Source: Phocaeicola sartorii JCM 17136 = DSM 21941 (lineage in GTDB: Bacteria > Bacteroidota > Bacteroidia > Bacteroidales > Bacteroidaceae). Taken from it: a DNA stretch of 64,000 bases. The DNA lies in contig NZ_BAKM01000004.1 of the NCBI RefSeq assembly GCF_000614185.1, positions 62,001-126,000 on the forward strand. Reading direction: 5' to 3'. The translations under genes were made by a program, and so were the position numbers. Position 1 is the stretch's first letter. Every line of letters begins with the position of its first letter. Below the pieces are notes generated by a model that did not search any database, was not told the DNA's origin, and was given only the letters and a program-made list of their open reading frames with translations. Below are positions 19,772 through 29,195 of the stretch, one piece after another.

Positions 19772-21292
19772 CTACATAATATAGGTTCTATCCAATAATT
19801 TCTCTGCCCAAGTGTGTTCCGACACTATCCACTGGGCATCTTTTTCTGTATGCGGCTGCTGAAACATAGCATCTAATAATCCTTGATATTGGTGAAGAAG
19901 ACCTACAGCGTCCATTTGCTTATTCTCTCTGAGCAACAATAGAATCTTCATTTTACAGATATTCAAATTGGTAACTTTGGAAATTTCATCCGCCTTATTC
20001 AAATAAGACTCACATTCCTTGTTCGCTTCCGGTGTGTTCGAGAGTTTCATAATACTACGAGCCACCATCAAGTAATCATCCGAGCAAGCCATGCCATTAT
20101 CTATATTCTTCATAGCCAACCGTCTCGACTCCTTATAGTTTTTATTATAGTCTTGCATTGCAGCTTCATAACTCACCACACCCGATATTTTCTTCAAATA
20201 ATTCCGGTCCTCATCCAATATCGGCGCAGTTCCCATTCTGTCCAACCTCTTGGACAAAGAACCATACGCCCCATACTTGGACAAAGCCTCCACATCTTTT
20301 TGAGTCCTGTAAAAGGTCTCTATTTTTGTCAATGCGGAAACTAATGCTTCCCGGTTTTTACCCATCAGACTCATAAAACTTATAGCGGCTTTATCTGCTT
20401 CCTTTTCTTGTTTTTCTGTATAATCCAGCCCCATGCGGTTCATTATATGATCATTCACCAATGCCTGTACAATATCATTCGTAATAAATATCAATCCGGG
20501 TTCATAATAATCATAGCGTTCATACAAATATTCTTCCGTTGCGGCTACCACTCCATCCATTACGGCACCCCAAAACTCAGCTCGTTTGGCACGGGCTATA
20601 TTCTTGTTCACTGTGATAATGGCATGATCTAATACATAATGTGCTACTTCACGGGAAAGCATGGCATATAATTCCTCTTCCGTATCCAGCGTTGTCAACA
20701 TACCGGTCGAAACCAGCAAGCAATTATTAGCCAGCATCAGCATATCAGGCGTTGGAGACTTCAAGATACGAATTTGTGGTATCCCCTCCCGGTTTACAGC
20801 CATCTGATCGGGAGCAATAGACAATAACAGACACTGTAGATAATCCTCTACTGCCGCATCCTCATAAAATAGGTTAGACTGCTCCAATTCTTTCAAATAA
20901 TCATTCGCTTCCTGTGCCTGATCTTTACGCATCGCTTCCTGATACCCTTTCTTCTCATAATAAGAAATCAAGTCATTGGAAAGTTGCCTGCTTTGCCAGA
21001 ACGAATTTTTATCATCCGGTTGAAAAGCAACGATATTAAGCATATTCATCGGTAATCCTAATTGCATGCCATCGGCTACCAATACAGCCTGTGTCCGGGA
21101 CATTCCCTGTTCGGGAGCTTTCTTCAACTTAACAACTTGTTGCAAAACAAACGGAGTTCCTTTTTTAATATTTTGGTATTCTGTTTTAAAAACACCTTTG
21201 ATATTTACTATAGGACTCAATTGCTTACTTTGCGAAAACATAATTCCGCATCCAATGCATAAAAATGTAAGAAAAAGAATGAATCGTTTCAT
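19772..21292 (-). CDS. M48-like peptidase homologue with altered zinc motif, exported
   Basis: A 506-residue protein with a signal peptide (FLCIGCGIMFSQ). The central part resembles the M48 fold: a glycine-poor active-site helix EELYAMLSREVAHYVLDH and, about 80 residues later, EKQEKEADKAAISFM, which matches the M48 ExxAD third-ligand motif. In a working M48 enzyme the helix reads HExxH; here Arg214 (CGT codon) replaces the first His, while Glu215 and His218 remain. One base change would restore His. The C-terminal 150 residues look helical and TPR-like (SYLNKADEIS..., LLLLRENKQM), as in BepA-type periplasmic M48 proteins. It may be a chaperone-like or inactive homologue, or a point error; substrate unknown. 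It is a single-gene unit with its own -7 box. Confidence 0.7.
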   Translation of the reverse strand: MKRFILFLTFLCIGCGIMFSQSKQLSPIVNIKGVFKTEYQNIKKGTPFVLQQVVKLKKAPEQGMSRTQAVLVADGMQLGLPMNMLNIVAFQPDDKNSFWQSRQLSNDLISYYEKKGYQEAMRKDQAQEANDYLKELEQSNLFYEDAAVEDYLQCLLLSIAPDQMAVNREGIPQIRILKSPTPDMLMLANNCLLVSTGMLTTLDTEEELYAMLSREVAHYVLDHAIITVNKNIARAKRAEFWGAVMDGVVAATEEYLYERYDYYEPGLIFITNDIVQALVNDHIMNRMGLDYTEKQEKEADKAAISFMSLMGKNREALVSALTKIETFYRTQKDVEALSKYGAYGSLSKRLDRMGTAPILDEDRNYLKKISGVVSYEAAMQDYNKNYKESRRLAMKNIDNGMACSDDYLMVARSIMKLSNTPEANKECESYLNKADEISKVTNLNICKMKILLLLRENKQMDAVGLLHQYQGLLDAMFQQPHTEKDAQWIVSEHTWAEKLLDRTYIM

Positions 21293-21314
21293 AGTGCCTT
21301 ATTTTTTTATATTA

Positions 21315-21322
21315 CAAAAATA
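21315..21322 (-). promoter_or_regulatory. -7 box for the M48-like gene
   Basis: TATTTTTG on the - strand (TAnnTTTG), 23 bases before the ATG at 21292. Confidence 0.45.
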
Positions 21323-21377
21323 AGGAGGGAAAAAGATACGTTAAAAGGAAAAGCCCTATATCTGAATAGGGATTTTC

Positions 21378-24300
21378 CTAATAAATGGTTTCCAACAAAC
21401 AATGATAGATAGGATTATGATTCAATAACTCAGGTACTCCGGTGATGAAAAGCTGTTTGCGGGCACGGGTCAAGGCCACATTCAGCTTACGGTCAATCTG
21501 CACGCCGTCCTCTTCTGTCAGATTGGGAAGAAACCTTAATTGATAGAGGTGATTCACACAAAAAGAGTAAATAATGACATCTCGTTCACTACCCTGATAC
21601 CGTTCCACCGTATCAATGGAAATCTCATTCAGAGCCGGAATACCCAATGTCTGAAGTTCCTTACGTATCAAAGCTATCTGACTTCGATAAGGAGTAATAA
21701 CTCCCAATGTGCGGTTCGGATTGAAAGTCTCTTTATAAAGAAGATATACCTCCCTGACCAGATCGGTGACAATCCTCGCCTCATGCCTGTTTGTCTTTCC
21801 GGAGATACTTTCCAAATCCTGCTCCGAAGGAATAAACCGTACCGGAGTTTCTATGTGCTCCAACTGATGAGGTAATCCCAAAGCCTCCAATTTTCCGGCA
21901 TAAAATGCTTTATTCGGGAAAAAAGCTACTCCCGGATGCATACGTCCCTGACGGCAAAGCATATCTACCGCTTGAGGAGATTTTTCTTTCAGCTGGAAAC
22001 GATAAAGCCGCTCAAACAGAGAATCTTTTAAATTAAAAAGTCCGGCTTCCCTAAGTCCCTCATCATGCACTTCAGACTGTCCGCTGTTCTGCAAAATGAC
22101 GGCAGGCAACTGTTTATGATCACCTATCAGGATAAATTTACCCACTGCATTTCTTTCATCAGCAAACCTGGCACACAAAATGCCCAACAATTGGGGTTCC
22201 AATATCTGGGTAGCCTCATCCACTATGGCTACATCAAAACGCTTCAATTTAAACAGTTCGGCTTTCGCTGCAATAGAAGCCACGGTACCGACATACACCC
22301 TGCAATCTGTCATACGGATATTCACCTCCCGCCTGCTGTTACATTCCGCCAATATATTCTCCAACAGATGCCCTCTAAAACGTACATCACAGGAAAGTTC
22401 GCTTCCCACCCGTATATAATCTATACCGGGAGTGATAGAGGACAGTGACTGACAAATTTCATCAACAGCCCGGTTGGTATAAGCCAGTAACAATATCTGC
22501 ATAGATGATGCCGCATAGAAATGTTCCACCATTCTACGCAACGCTCTTGAAGTCTTTCCTGTTCCGGGAGGTCCCACCAGAAGAAAATAATCACGGGCCG
22601 CCTCAGCTTTCAACGCCACCCTCTCAAAATCATCATCGGTCAGCGCTATAGCTTCATCAAAAGATGAATCAAAGCGGGGAGGCCGTTGTCCCAGCAATAA
22701 TTCCCGTCTTTCCGCATTCGCATCCAGAAAAGCGGAGAGTCCCAAATACATACTGCGAAATGTAGTATCCATCGTATCATGTTCTACAGCATAACGGCTT
22801 TCCGGAGGAAAAACAGAAGCATTACGTTGAGTGGCACGTAAACGGATACGCAATTCTGTATCTGTAATCTGCTCAATGTTACCCTTAAAAACCATTTTAT
22901 TGGTCACATTATCCAAGTCATTATTACGCTCATACAACACAACACATCTCCTGTACGGAAATTGGGAAGGAACATTTCATCATATTGCGGAATAGACAAA
23001 AGTATATAAGCCTTATGAGCCTGTGATGCCCTATTTTCCATTATCTGCAAATCATATAATATCTCCCCCGCCTCACGTTTCTCATCCAGTGTACTCAGCC
23101 AAAGAGCTGAAGCCCCTGCACGTCCTTCATAATCTACATCTCCCGATTTGGAGGTATAAAGTTCTTTTGTAATGAAATTATAAAGCGTATAAAAATAGGC
23201 CTGCTCCAAAGGTTCCAACGCCGACAGTTTCTCCCGAAAACGCGAGATAGAAGGCTTCAAATATTGTTCCCAAAATCTGCCGCGCAGTTTTCTTTCATTC
23301 ATCACCTCCGGATTGATTTGTGCCAACAAGTTGCGTGTAAAATCAGGATGATTATGGAATTGTACCCCATACTCGGCAGCAACAATACGGTTACGCAAGT
23401 TGATCACCCGCCTTACCTGAGCCCACGATGCCCTGGCCGGATACAATAAAGGATAACGGGTATAAAGCAAATAGGGATGCATACGTCGCCGGTCCTGTCC
23501 CATGCTATATTCCAACACTGCCATATATAGCAGCATCTGAACCTTATTGTTTTCCTTGGGTTCCACTTTTCCCGGCATGGAGAATTCATCCGCTTTTCCC
23601 GATTTCATTTCGATGAAGCTGCTCATATCCCGCTGCATATAGTCCAAACGCCCCTGAATGCCCAATGCTTCACAAATATAAGACGGTTCCAGCACAGCGT
23701 CCTTTTTATTCAAATCATAGCCCGGTTCCAGAAAAGTATGTTGTACATATCCCGTATATGCTCAAAATGCATCCGGCAATCCTTGGCAAACTCTTTCTCT
23801 TTGGACGGGTCACGAAGTTCGGCACAAGCGGCCAGTTCGATGGGATACTGCCGGAATGCCTTCTTCATACAGTCTATATAGTCCGGCTCCTCCTCCCCTG
23901 CATGTATCCATTCATCCAAAAAAAGATTGGCTATATTTCCCAGCAACAAAGGCCGGGCATTATCAATCGGCACCAGCCGGCTCAAAAAATAGTTTGCCGG
24001 ATGGCTGCCATAATCCTTGTAACATTCCGCCAGTGTGCTGATATCTATCAAATAATCCGGTTCCAATACAATAAAAGAAGGGGTATAAATTCCTTCCCTA
24101 TCTACAGAAACATCCAGCAGATTAAGCTGGGCATACCGCCACAGTTCCTTTATGGTTTCTTCAAATTCATGATTTATACCGAGTTTATTATAAACCACCC
24201 GTATAGGTTCATCAGCTATTACATCTACAGGATGTACATACAAATAGGTATCATCGGCATAATCAAAGCATACACGGATGCGGCGGATGTATTCCATCTT

Positions 24301-24702
24301 TTCTCTTTTCCCTGAAGATGCTATTTCCTGCTTGGGAAGAACCGAGAACAGCTTCAATGGAATATCTTGTGCAAACATCTTCCTATATGCGTATGCCACT
24401 GCACGCAAATCACGGAGGAACTCTTCTTTTACAGGAGACTTACGATGGTTCAAAATATCATTGGAGGTCAGGCGAAAAGTATGTAACTGATTCTGCTCTT
24501 TCAGATCCAGCCCATATTGAGTGGCTACATAATTAATACGGGCGGCCAAATCAGTGGTCTGCAAACTATTTCCCTGCATCCGTTCACGCACCACACGCTC
24601 CAATGATTCACGCAATTGTCTGTAACGGCGTCCCAATGACTGGTTTTCATCTATATAAAGCCTGTATAACTCTTCGTAATACTCTTCTATCTCTTCATTC
24701 AT
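21378..24702 (-). CDS. Large Dna2/Upf1-like SF1 helicase with internal PD-(D/E)XK nuclease domain, two frameshifts
   Basis: Three overlapping pieces (to 23710, to 22904, to 21378) make one protein of about 1108 residues. The first 335 residues have no domain I recognise. Next comes a PD-(D/E)XK-type core (QGRLDYM followed by SSFIEMKSGKAD, i.e. D...ExK). The last 500 residues are an SF1 helicase: Walker A GPPGTGKT, VDEATQ, GDHKQLPAV, DTVERYQGSERDVIIYS and NVALTRARKQL. Breaks: near 23710-23714 (one T missing) and near 22944-22950 (one extra base; removal gives GDVVLYERNNDL). ATG 24702 is preferred to the GTG at 24717, because a -7-like TATCTTTA overlaps the latter. Likely a DNA repair, recombination or defence nuclease-helicase; no partner gene is adjacent. 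Confidence 0.8.
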
Positions 24703-24801
24703 GCCGTAAAGATACACAATTTATTATTTATAGAATAGCGGCATGAAGAATAGGATGGTTAAGACTGAATAAGACATTGGGACGGTATTCCTCAAAAAAC
24801 G

Positions 24802-26265
24802 CTATTGATTTACCATAGGAAGTTCCAGCCATCCGGTAGAAATATAGTTCTTGCTTGAATCTACCGCAATTAATACCTGGTCATTATCCCGGTTATAACT
24901 GCCGTCATAAGTAAAAGGAGTAATTTTACTGTCAAACTCTCCTATAAAAGAAAGTCTTCCATCCTTAGGACTATACCACCATACTTTCTTTTTTGCACCA
25001 CTGATTTTAGTCAAGTCAACAGACATCGGGTTTCCGGAGTAATTATAGACTAACAAATAATCCTTTCCGCGAGTCGCAATGGCTCTGTCATAACGATTCC
25101 CATTCGTTCCGGCAATGACACTTTGATCCGGCACACGGTCAAAATAAGGGAAGGTCAACATCAGATTCTTCAAATATTTCATCTGATTGAAGCCGGGATC
25201 CTGCATCGCTTTGTACCAAGGTTTCTCTATTCCATCGGCTCCATACCCACCGGGTGTACCCGGTTTCAAGAACTGCATGATATTATTATGTCCGTATGTA
25301 TGTCCGCAAGAACCCGCAAAGACAGACCAATATCCATAGCGTCTCACATCACAGTCACGCCAGCGTGGCTGGGCAGGATCATGCAATCCCTGAGGAATAC
25401 CTTCATAGCTGGGTTCTGCATCCAGCACAGGCTTCAGTGGAGTCATGGACAAAGCATCTTCTACATAACGCCAATTGTCTTCCTCCAATCCCGTAACAGA
25501 AGTATCACCATCTCCTTTTTTCTGGCCATAACGTCTGTGCCCGCTCTGGAACATATTCATATCCATCCACTCCTTATTATTCAGATGGGTAGCACTGGAT
25601 GTACGGCCAAACGGATGAAAGGTCATGATATGATTCTTGTCCACAGCAAGAATACTATTCGCCAACGCCTCCCAAATCTCAGTATTCCGGTCAGCATAAG
25701 TATCTCCACCGATTACCCAAATGATATTAGGAGCATCTTTATATCGTTCACCTAAAAATCGGCCATACGCCTTGGCCTCTTCAACATTCATCTTTCCGGA
25801 ACGCACAAGACCTCCCCAGATACATACCATCGCGATATAAATGCCGTTCTGCTCAGCTTTCTGAATAATATAATCCATGTGGTCCCAATACCCATAAACT
25901 CCTTTTCTGTCTATATTCTTAAAATTGAAACCATCTATCATGGAATACTGACCATAAAAATTCATGGCAGGCACTCCATTGATAGTCTGTACTTGTACCA
26001 CATTGAAACCTGCGTGGCGGCAATGCTCCAAATAATAGCCGGCCTCATCCCGATTCAACTTCTCGGGCAATAACCACCCTGTATCTCCCAGCCAGAAAAA
26101 AGGAGTTCCGTCCGCATTCATCAGGTAACGATTCTCACTACTTACTTTTAACTGGCCGTGACTCCAAGGCTTATAAACCGGCGACTTGCTCTGTGCTACT
26201 GCCGAAAGCAACCCTCCTTCCACCATCAGAAGAAGGAATAATAATACTAGATTTTTGTTTTTCAT
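24802..26265 (-). CDS. GH140-like (DUF4038, apiosidase-like) glycoside hydrolase
   Basis: A 487-residue exported protein (signal peptide MKNKNLVLLF... to SAVAQ). It carries the DUF4038/GH140 TIM-barrel signature: NRYLMNADGTPFFWLGDTGW, HCRHAGFNVVQVQ, IIWVIGGDTYAD and PVLDAEPSYEG, then a C-terminal beta-sandwich of the putative collagen-binding type (KKKVWWYSPKDG). Asp188 (GGDTY) and Glu284 (DAEPSYEG) are at the positions expected for the catalytic pair, as in the characterised GH140 apiosidase of the rhamnogalacturonan-II pathway. It precedes the GH43-like gene's stop by about 70 bases on the same strand, so both may be one transcript. The open frame extends upstream to 26313 but lacks a better start. 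Apiosidase activity is inferred only from family. Confidence 0.82.
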   Translation of the reverse strand: MKNKNLVLLFLLLMVEGGLLSAVAQSKSPVYKPWSHGQLKVSSENRYLMNADGTPFFWLGDTGWLLPEKLNRDEAGYYLEHCRHAGFNVVQVQTINGVPAMNFYGQYSMIDGFNFKNIDRKGVYGYWDHMDYIIQKAEQNGIYIAMVCIWGGLVRSGKMNVEEAKAYGRFLGERYKDAPNIIWVIGGDTYADRNTEIWEALANSILAVDKNHIMTFHPFGRTSSATHLNNKEWMDMNMFQSGHRRYGQKKGDGDTSVTGLEEDNWRYVEDALSMTPLKPVLDAEPSYEGIPQGLHDPAQPRWRDCDVRRYGYWSVFAGSCGHTYGHNNIMQFLKPGTPGGYGADGIEKPWYKAMQDPGFNQMKYLKNLMLTFPYFDRVPDQSVIAGTNGNRYDRAIATRGKDYLLVYNYSGNPMSVDLTKISGAKKKVWWYSPKDGRLSFIGEFDSKITPFTYDGSYNRDNDQVLIAVDSSKNYISTGWLELPMVNQ

Positions 26266-26334
26266 GTGTGCATTCATCTTATAAATTTCAAAAGCCCAAA
26301 GTAACTTATTCAAGCAGACAATTCTGGGTAATAA

Positions 26335-27340
26335 CTAGTCTTTTTGAGGGAATCTTTTAGCTTCCTCCGCTTTCAAGTTCAACAAAACTGATTCGGGAAC
26401 TTTTAGGATAGTGCCATGCTTATGTCCTTGGGGAATAGAAATCTGATCGTCAATGGGAGTAAAGTTCTTGAAGTCTTTTGTAGACACGGCTCCAAACCGT
26501 CCTTCCCGATAAACATCAAAATAAATCAACCATTCATCACCTACTTTCACGGCACACGGACCTTCCGAATAAGTCGGTGCAAATTTTGCTGACGGATCAG
26601 CATAAGGCCCTTCTGCCGATGGTCCGGATACACAGAACAAATCACTGTAACCAGGCTTGCGATTGTCTTTTATAATTAATACGTAGTCGTTTTTATCACG
26701 CTTTACGATAAATCCGTCAATCGAATTAAATCCCGGATCATAAAACGACTTTGCCGGAGTAAACGTTTGGAAATCCTTGGTCGTGGTATAATAGGCACGG
26801 TGACTTTTATTAGCTCCCAAACTATCGGCTGCCGTATATCTCTCTACCGGAATGGCAGAGGACCAGGCAACAATGAACTGTCCCTTTTCATCATCATAGA
26901 AAACTTCCGGTGCCCACACATTGTTAGTCAAAGAGTCTTTCATCACTTTGATTTCGCGTTGTTCGCTCCAATGAATCAAGTCTTTAGAACTGGCATAACC
27001 AAATCCTTGTTCTCCATTCCAACTGATTGTCCACACCAGATGGAAAGTTCCATCCGGACCTTGGGTCATGGACGGATCACGCATCATCGAATTCGGAGCG
27101 TATTTCTGTTCTTCGGTCTGTTTGGTGAAATAATTATAATAAGGAGTCTTATTTCCTATTTCCGGTTTCAGCCATGAACCTGCGATGCTATCCCAATGAT
27201 AACCGTCATAGCTGTAAAGATAATGTAACCCGTCCAATGCCGGTTCACGATGAGAAGTGAAGATATAGACTTCCTTTTCGGGTTTTGTACAAGCTGTAAA
27301 AGCCAGTAAGGCAAATACGAAAAGAAAAAAATAATTTCAT
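26335..27340 (-). CDS. GH43-like five-bladed propeller hydrolase, lipoprotein, frameshift in signal peptide
   Basis: The visible frame (from 27237) shows GH43/GH117-clan features: MRDPSMTQGPDGTFHLVWT, VWAPEVFYDDEKGQFIVAW, SIDGFIVKRDKNDYVLIIKD and SEGPCAVKVGDEWLIYFD. The Asp of RDPS, the Asp of SIDG and the Glu of SEGP are candidate base, pKa modulator and acid. The same frame extends upstream through a lipoprotein signal (LFVFALLAFTACTKPEK) without a start. The ATG at 27340-27338 joins it if one T is removed from a seven-T run (27325-27331 on +), giving MKLFFLFVFALLAFTAC. So the true length is about 334 residues. Arabinofuranosidase- or galactosidase-type action on pectic side chains is plausible; the substrate is not determined. 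Confidence 0.78.
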
Positions 27341-27550
27341 AGCATGCTGTTTTATTTATTATGATTTCATTATTTGAAAAGACGGAGTTACAACGGATAT
27401 GTACTCTATTTTTCCCTCCTAATTAAAGCACCCTTCTTTAAATGAAACGATTGCACAAAAATATCAGTTCATTGCACAAGATTAATTCATCATCCACCAT
27501 TTTTGAATAACACAAACACAATATCATCTTTCACATTCATCAAAAAGCTC

Positions 27551-27558
27551 TACTTTTG
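27551..27558 (+). promoter_or_regulatory. -7 box for the sulfatase gene
   Basis: TACTTTTG matches TAnnTTTG and sits 42 bases before the ATG at 27601. A TTTC at 27529-27532 lies 18 bases upstream and could serve as a weak -33 element. The 260-base gap 27341-27600 is a divergent promoter region and holds no gene I can support. Confidence 0.5.
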
Positions 27559-27600
27559 TAGTAGGAAAATTCCATCAAAGCATCCGGATACCCTTATAAT

Positions 27601-28980
27601 ATGAAAAATAACAACCCTATTATGACACATTTAAACCCCATCGTTATTTGCAGTGCCATGTTGCCACTAACAACCCTTGCGCAACAACGCCCGAACATTA
27701 TTTATATCATGACCGACCAACAAACCGCTACAGCCATGAGTTGCGCCGGAAATGCCGACCTACACACCCCACACATGGACAAACTGGCAGAACGGGGAGT
27801 ACGTTTTGAAAACGCTTATTGTTCACTGCCTCTCAGCGGTCCGTCCCGGGCTTCCATGTTCACCGGCTATACCCCGACAGAAGTGGGACTGGAAGAAAAC
27901 GAGACGCCCATGCCGGACGCCCTTCGCACCGAAACACTGGGAACATTACTCAGTACCGCCGGATATCAATGTGCCTATGCCGGCAAATGGCATGTCAACA
28001 CCAATTCTTTACCTGACAAGGTGGCTTTCGGATTCGAAAACCTGCATGGACATAATGATTTCGGACTGGCCGAAGCATGTGTTTCGTTTCTGCAACGCAA
28101 ACCCGACAAGCCGTTCTTCCTGGTAGCCTCTTTTGATAACCCACATAACATTTGCGAATATGCCCGGCACCAGAACCCGCCATTTGCCAATTTCCAAGAA
28201 CCGGCTTTGGAAAATTGCCCGGGATTACCGGCCAATTTCGCCATCAACCCTTATGACGCCGATGCACTGGCATTCGAAAAACAGCGCAACCACCGACTCT
28301 ACCCTACGACTCATTACACTCCCGATAACTGGCGGCGTTATCGCAATGCTTATTATCGGCTGATAGAAACAGTAGATGCAGAAATAGGAAAAATAATGAA
28401 AGAGCTGGACAATCAGCAACTATGGGATAATACAGTCGTTATCTTTACCAGTGACCACGGAGACGGATGCGGCGCACATCAATGGAATCAAAAGACTGCA
28501 TTATATGAAGAAGTGATCAACGTCCCGTTTATCGTATGTCTTCCTCAAGGCAAGAATGCCGGAAAAGTACTGCCTCAATTAATCAACAATGGTGTGGATT
28601 TCATGCCAAGCATCTGCGACTGGGCAGGAATCGACGTTCCTCAGGGAAGAAACGGTGTCAGCTTTCGTACCCTGGTGGAAAAAGGGAATGAACTGGAAGC
28701 ACACAGACCGTATGTGGTGACAGAAACCAATTTTGCACAAACGGCAGGCACACTGGGATGGATGGTACGTACCGACCGATATAAATACGTACTGTACGAC
28801 ACAGGACGCAACCGCGAACAACTGTATGATATGGAGAATGACAGAGGAGAAATGCGTAATCTTGCCATTGAGAAAAAATACAAGGAAACAGTGAAAAAAC
28901 ATCGCTGGCTATTAAATGAATGGATGGAAAGACATCACTCTAAAGCAACCCGTTTCAAAGCTAAATATATCCCGGAATAA
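27601..28980 (+). CDS. S1-family sulfatase, S-type (serine active site), exported
   Basis: A 459-residue alkaline-phosphatase-superfamily sulfatase. After an N-terminal export signal (ending PLTTLAQQ) it reads RPNIIYIMTDQQ, whose Asp-Gln pair binds calcium, then PLSGPSRASMFTG. The C/S-x-P-x-R signature is SGPSR with Ser79 at the residue converted to formylglycine, so it needs an anaerobic sulfatase-maturing enzyme (anSME); none is in the window. AYAGKWHVN and FTSDHGDGCGAH supply the other metal and sulfate ligands. It is the first gene of the + strand heparan-sulfate-type block, so it probably removes a sulfate from heparin/HS oligosaccharides. Which position (6-O-GlcN, 2-O-uronate) cannot be read from the sequence. 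Confidence 0.92.
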   Translation: MKNNNPIMTHLNPIVICSAMLPLTTLAQQRPNIIYIMTDQQTATAMSCAGNADLHTPHMDKLAERGVRFENAYCSLPLSGPSRASMFTGYTPTEVGLEENETPMPDALRTETLGTLLSTAGYQCAYAGKWHVNTNSLPDKVAFGFENLHGHNDFGLAEACVSFLQRKPDKPFFLVASFDNPHNICEYARHQNPPFANFQEPALENCPGLPANFAINPYDADALAFEKQRNHRLYPTTHYTPDNWRRYRNAYYRLIETVDAEIGKIMKELDNQQLWDNTVVIFTSDHGDGCGAHQWNQKTALYEEVINVPFIVCLPQGKNAGKVLPQLINNGVDFMPSICDWAGIDVPQGRNGVSFRTLVEKGNELEAHRPYVVTETNFAQTAGTLGWMVRTDRYKYVLYDTGRNREQLYDMENDRGEMRNLAIEKKYKETVKKHRWLLNEWMERHHSKATRFKAKYIPE

Positions 28981-29130
28981 CCTCCACGGCAAAAGCGGAA
29001 CTGATAAAAAAGCCCCATTTCATCGAATTCTTGCACAAATATAAAACAGCATAAAACAAAAATGATATAAAACTCTCCATTTTCAAACAAAACAAAAACA
29101 AGAGAGAAAGACGCTTTTGCAGACCTTACT

Positions 29131-29138
29131 TATATTTG
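29131..29138 (+). promoter_or_regulatory. -7 box upstream of first PL15-like lyase
   Basis: TATATTTG matches TAnnTTTG, 57 bases before the ATG at 29196. No -33 TTTG at standard spacing. Confidence 0.45.
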
Positions 29139-29195
29139 CAGCACCAGAAAACAAGACTTTCAGCACGTTTATTAACTGTTAAATACTATATATCA

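Noticed and set aside
22904-23713. Separate nuclease gene starting with TTG
   Set aside because: Junctions on both sides are one-base indels, and the repaired protein is continuous; a standalone 269-residue protein would lack a proper start and end.
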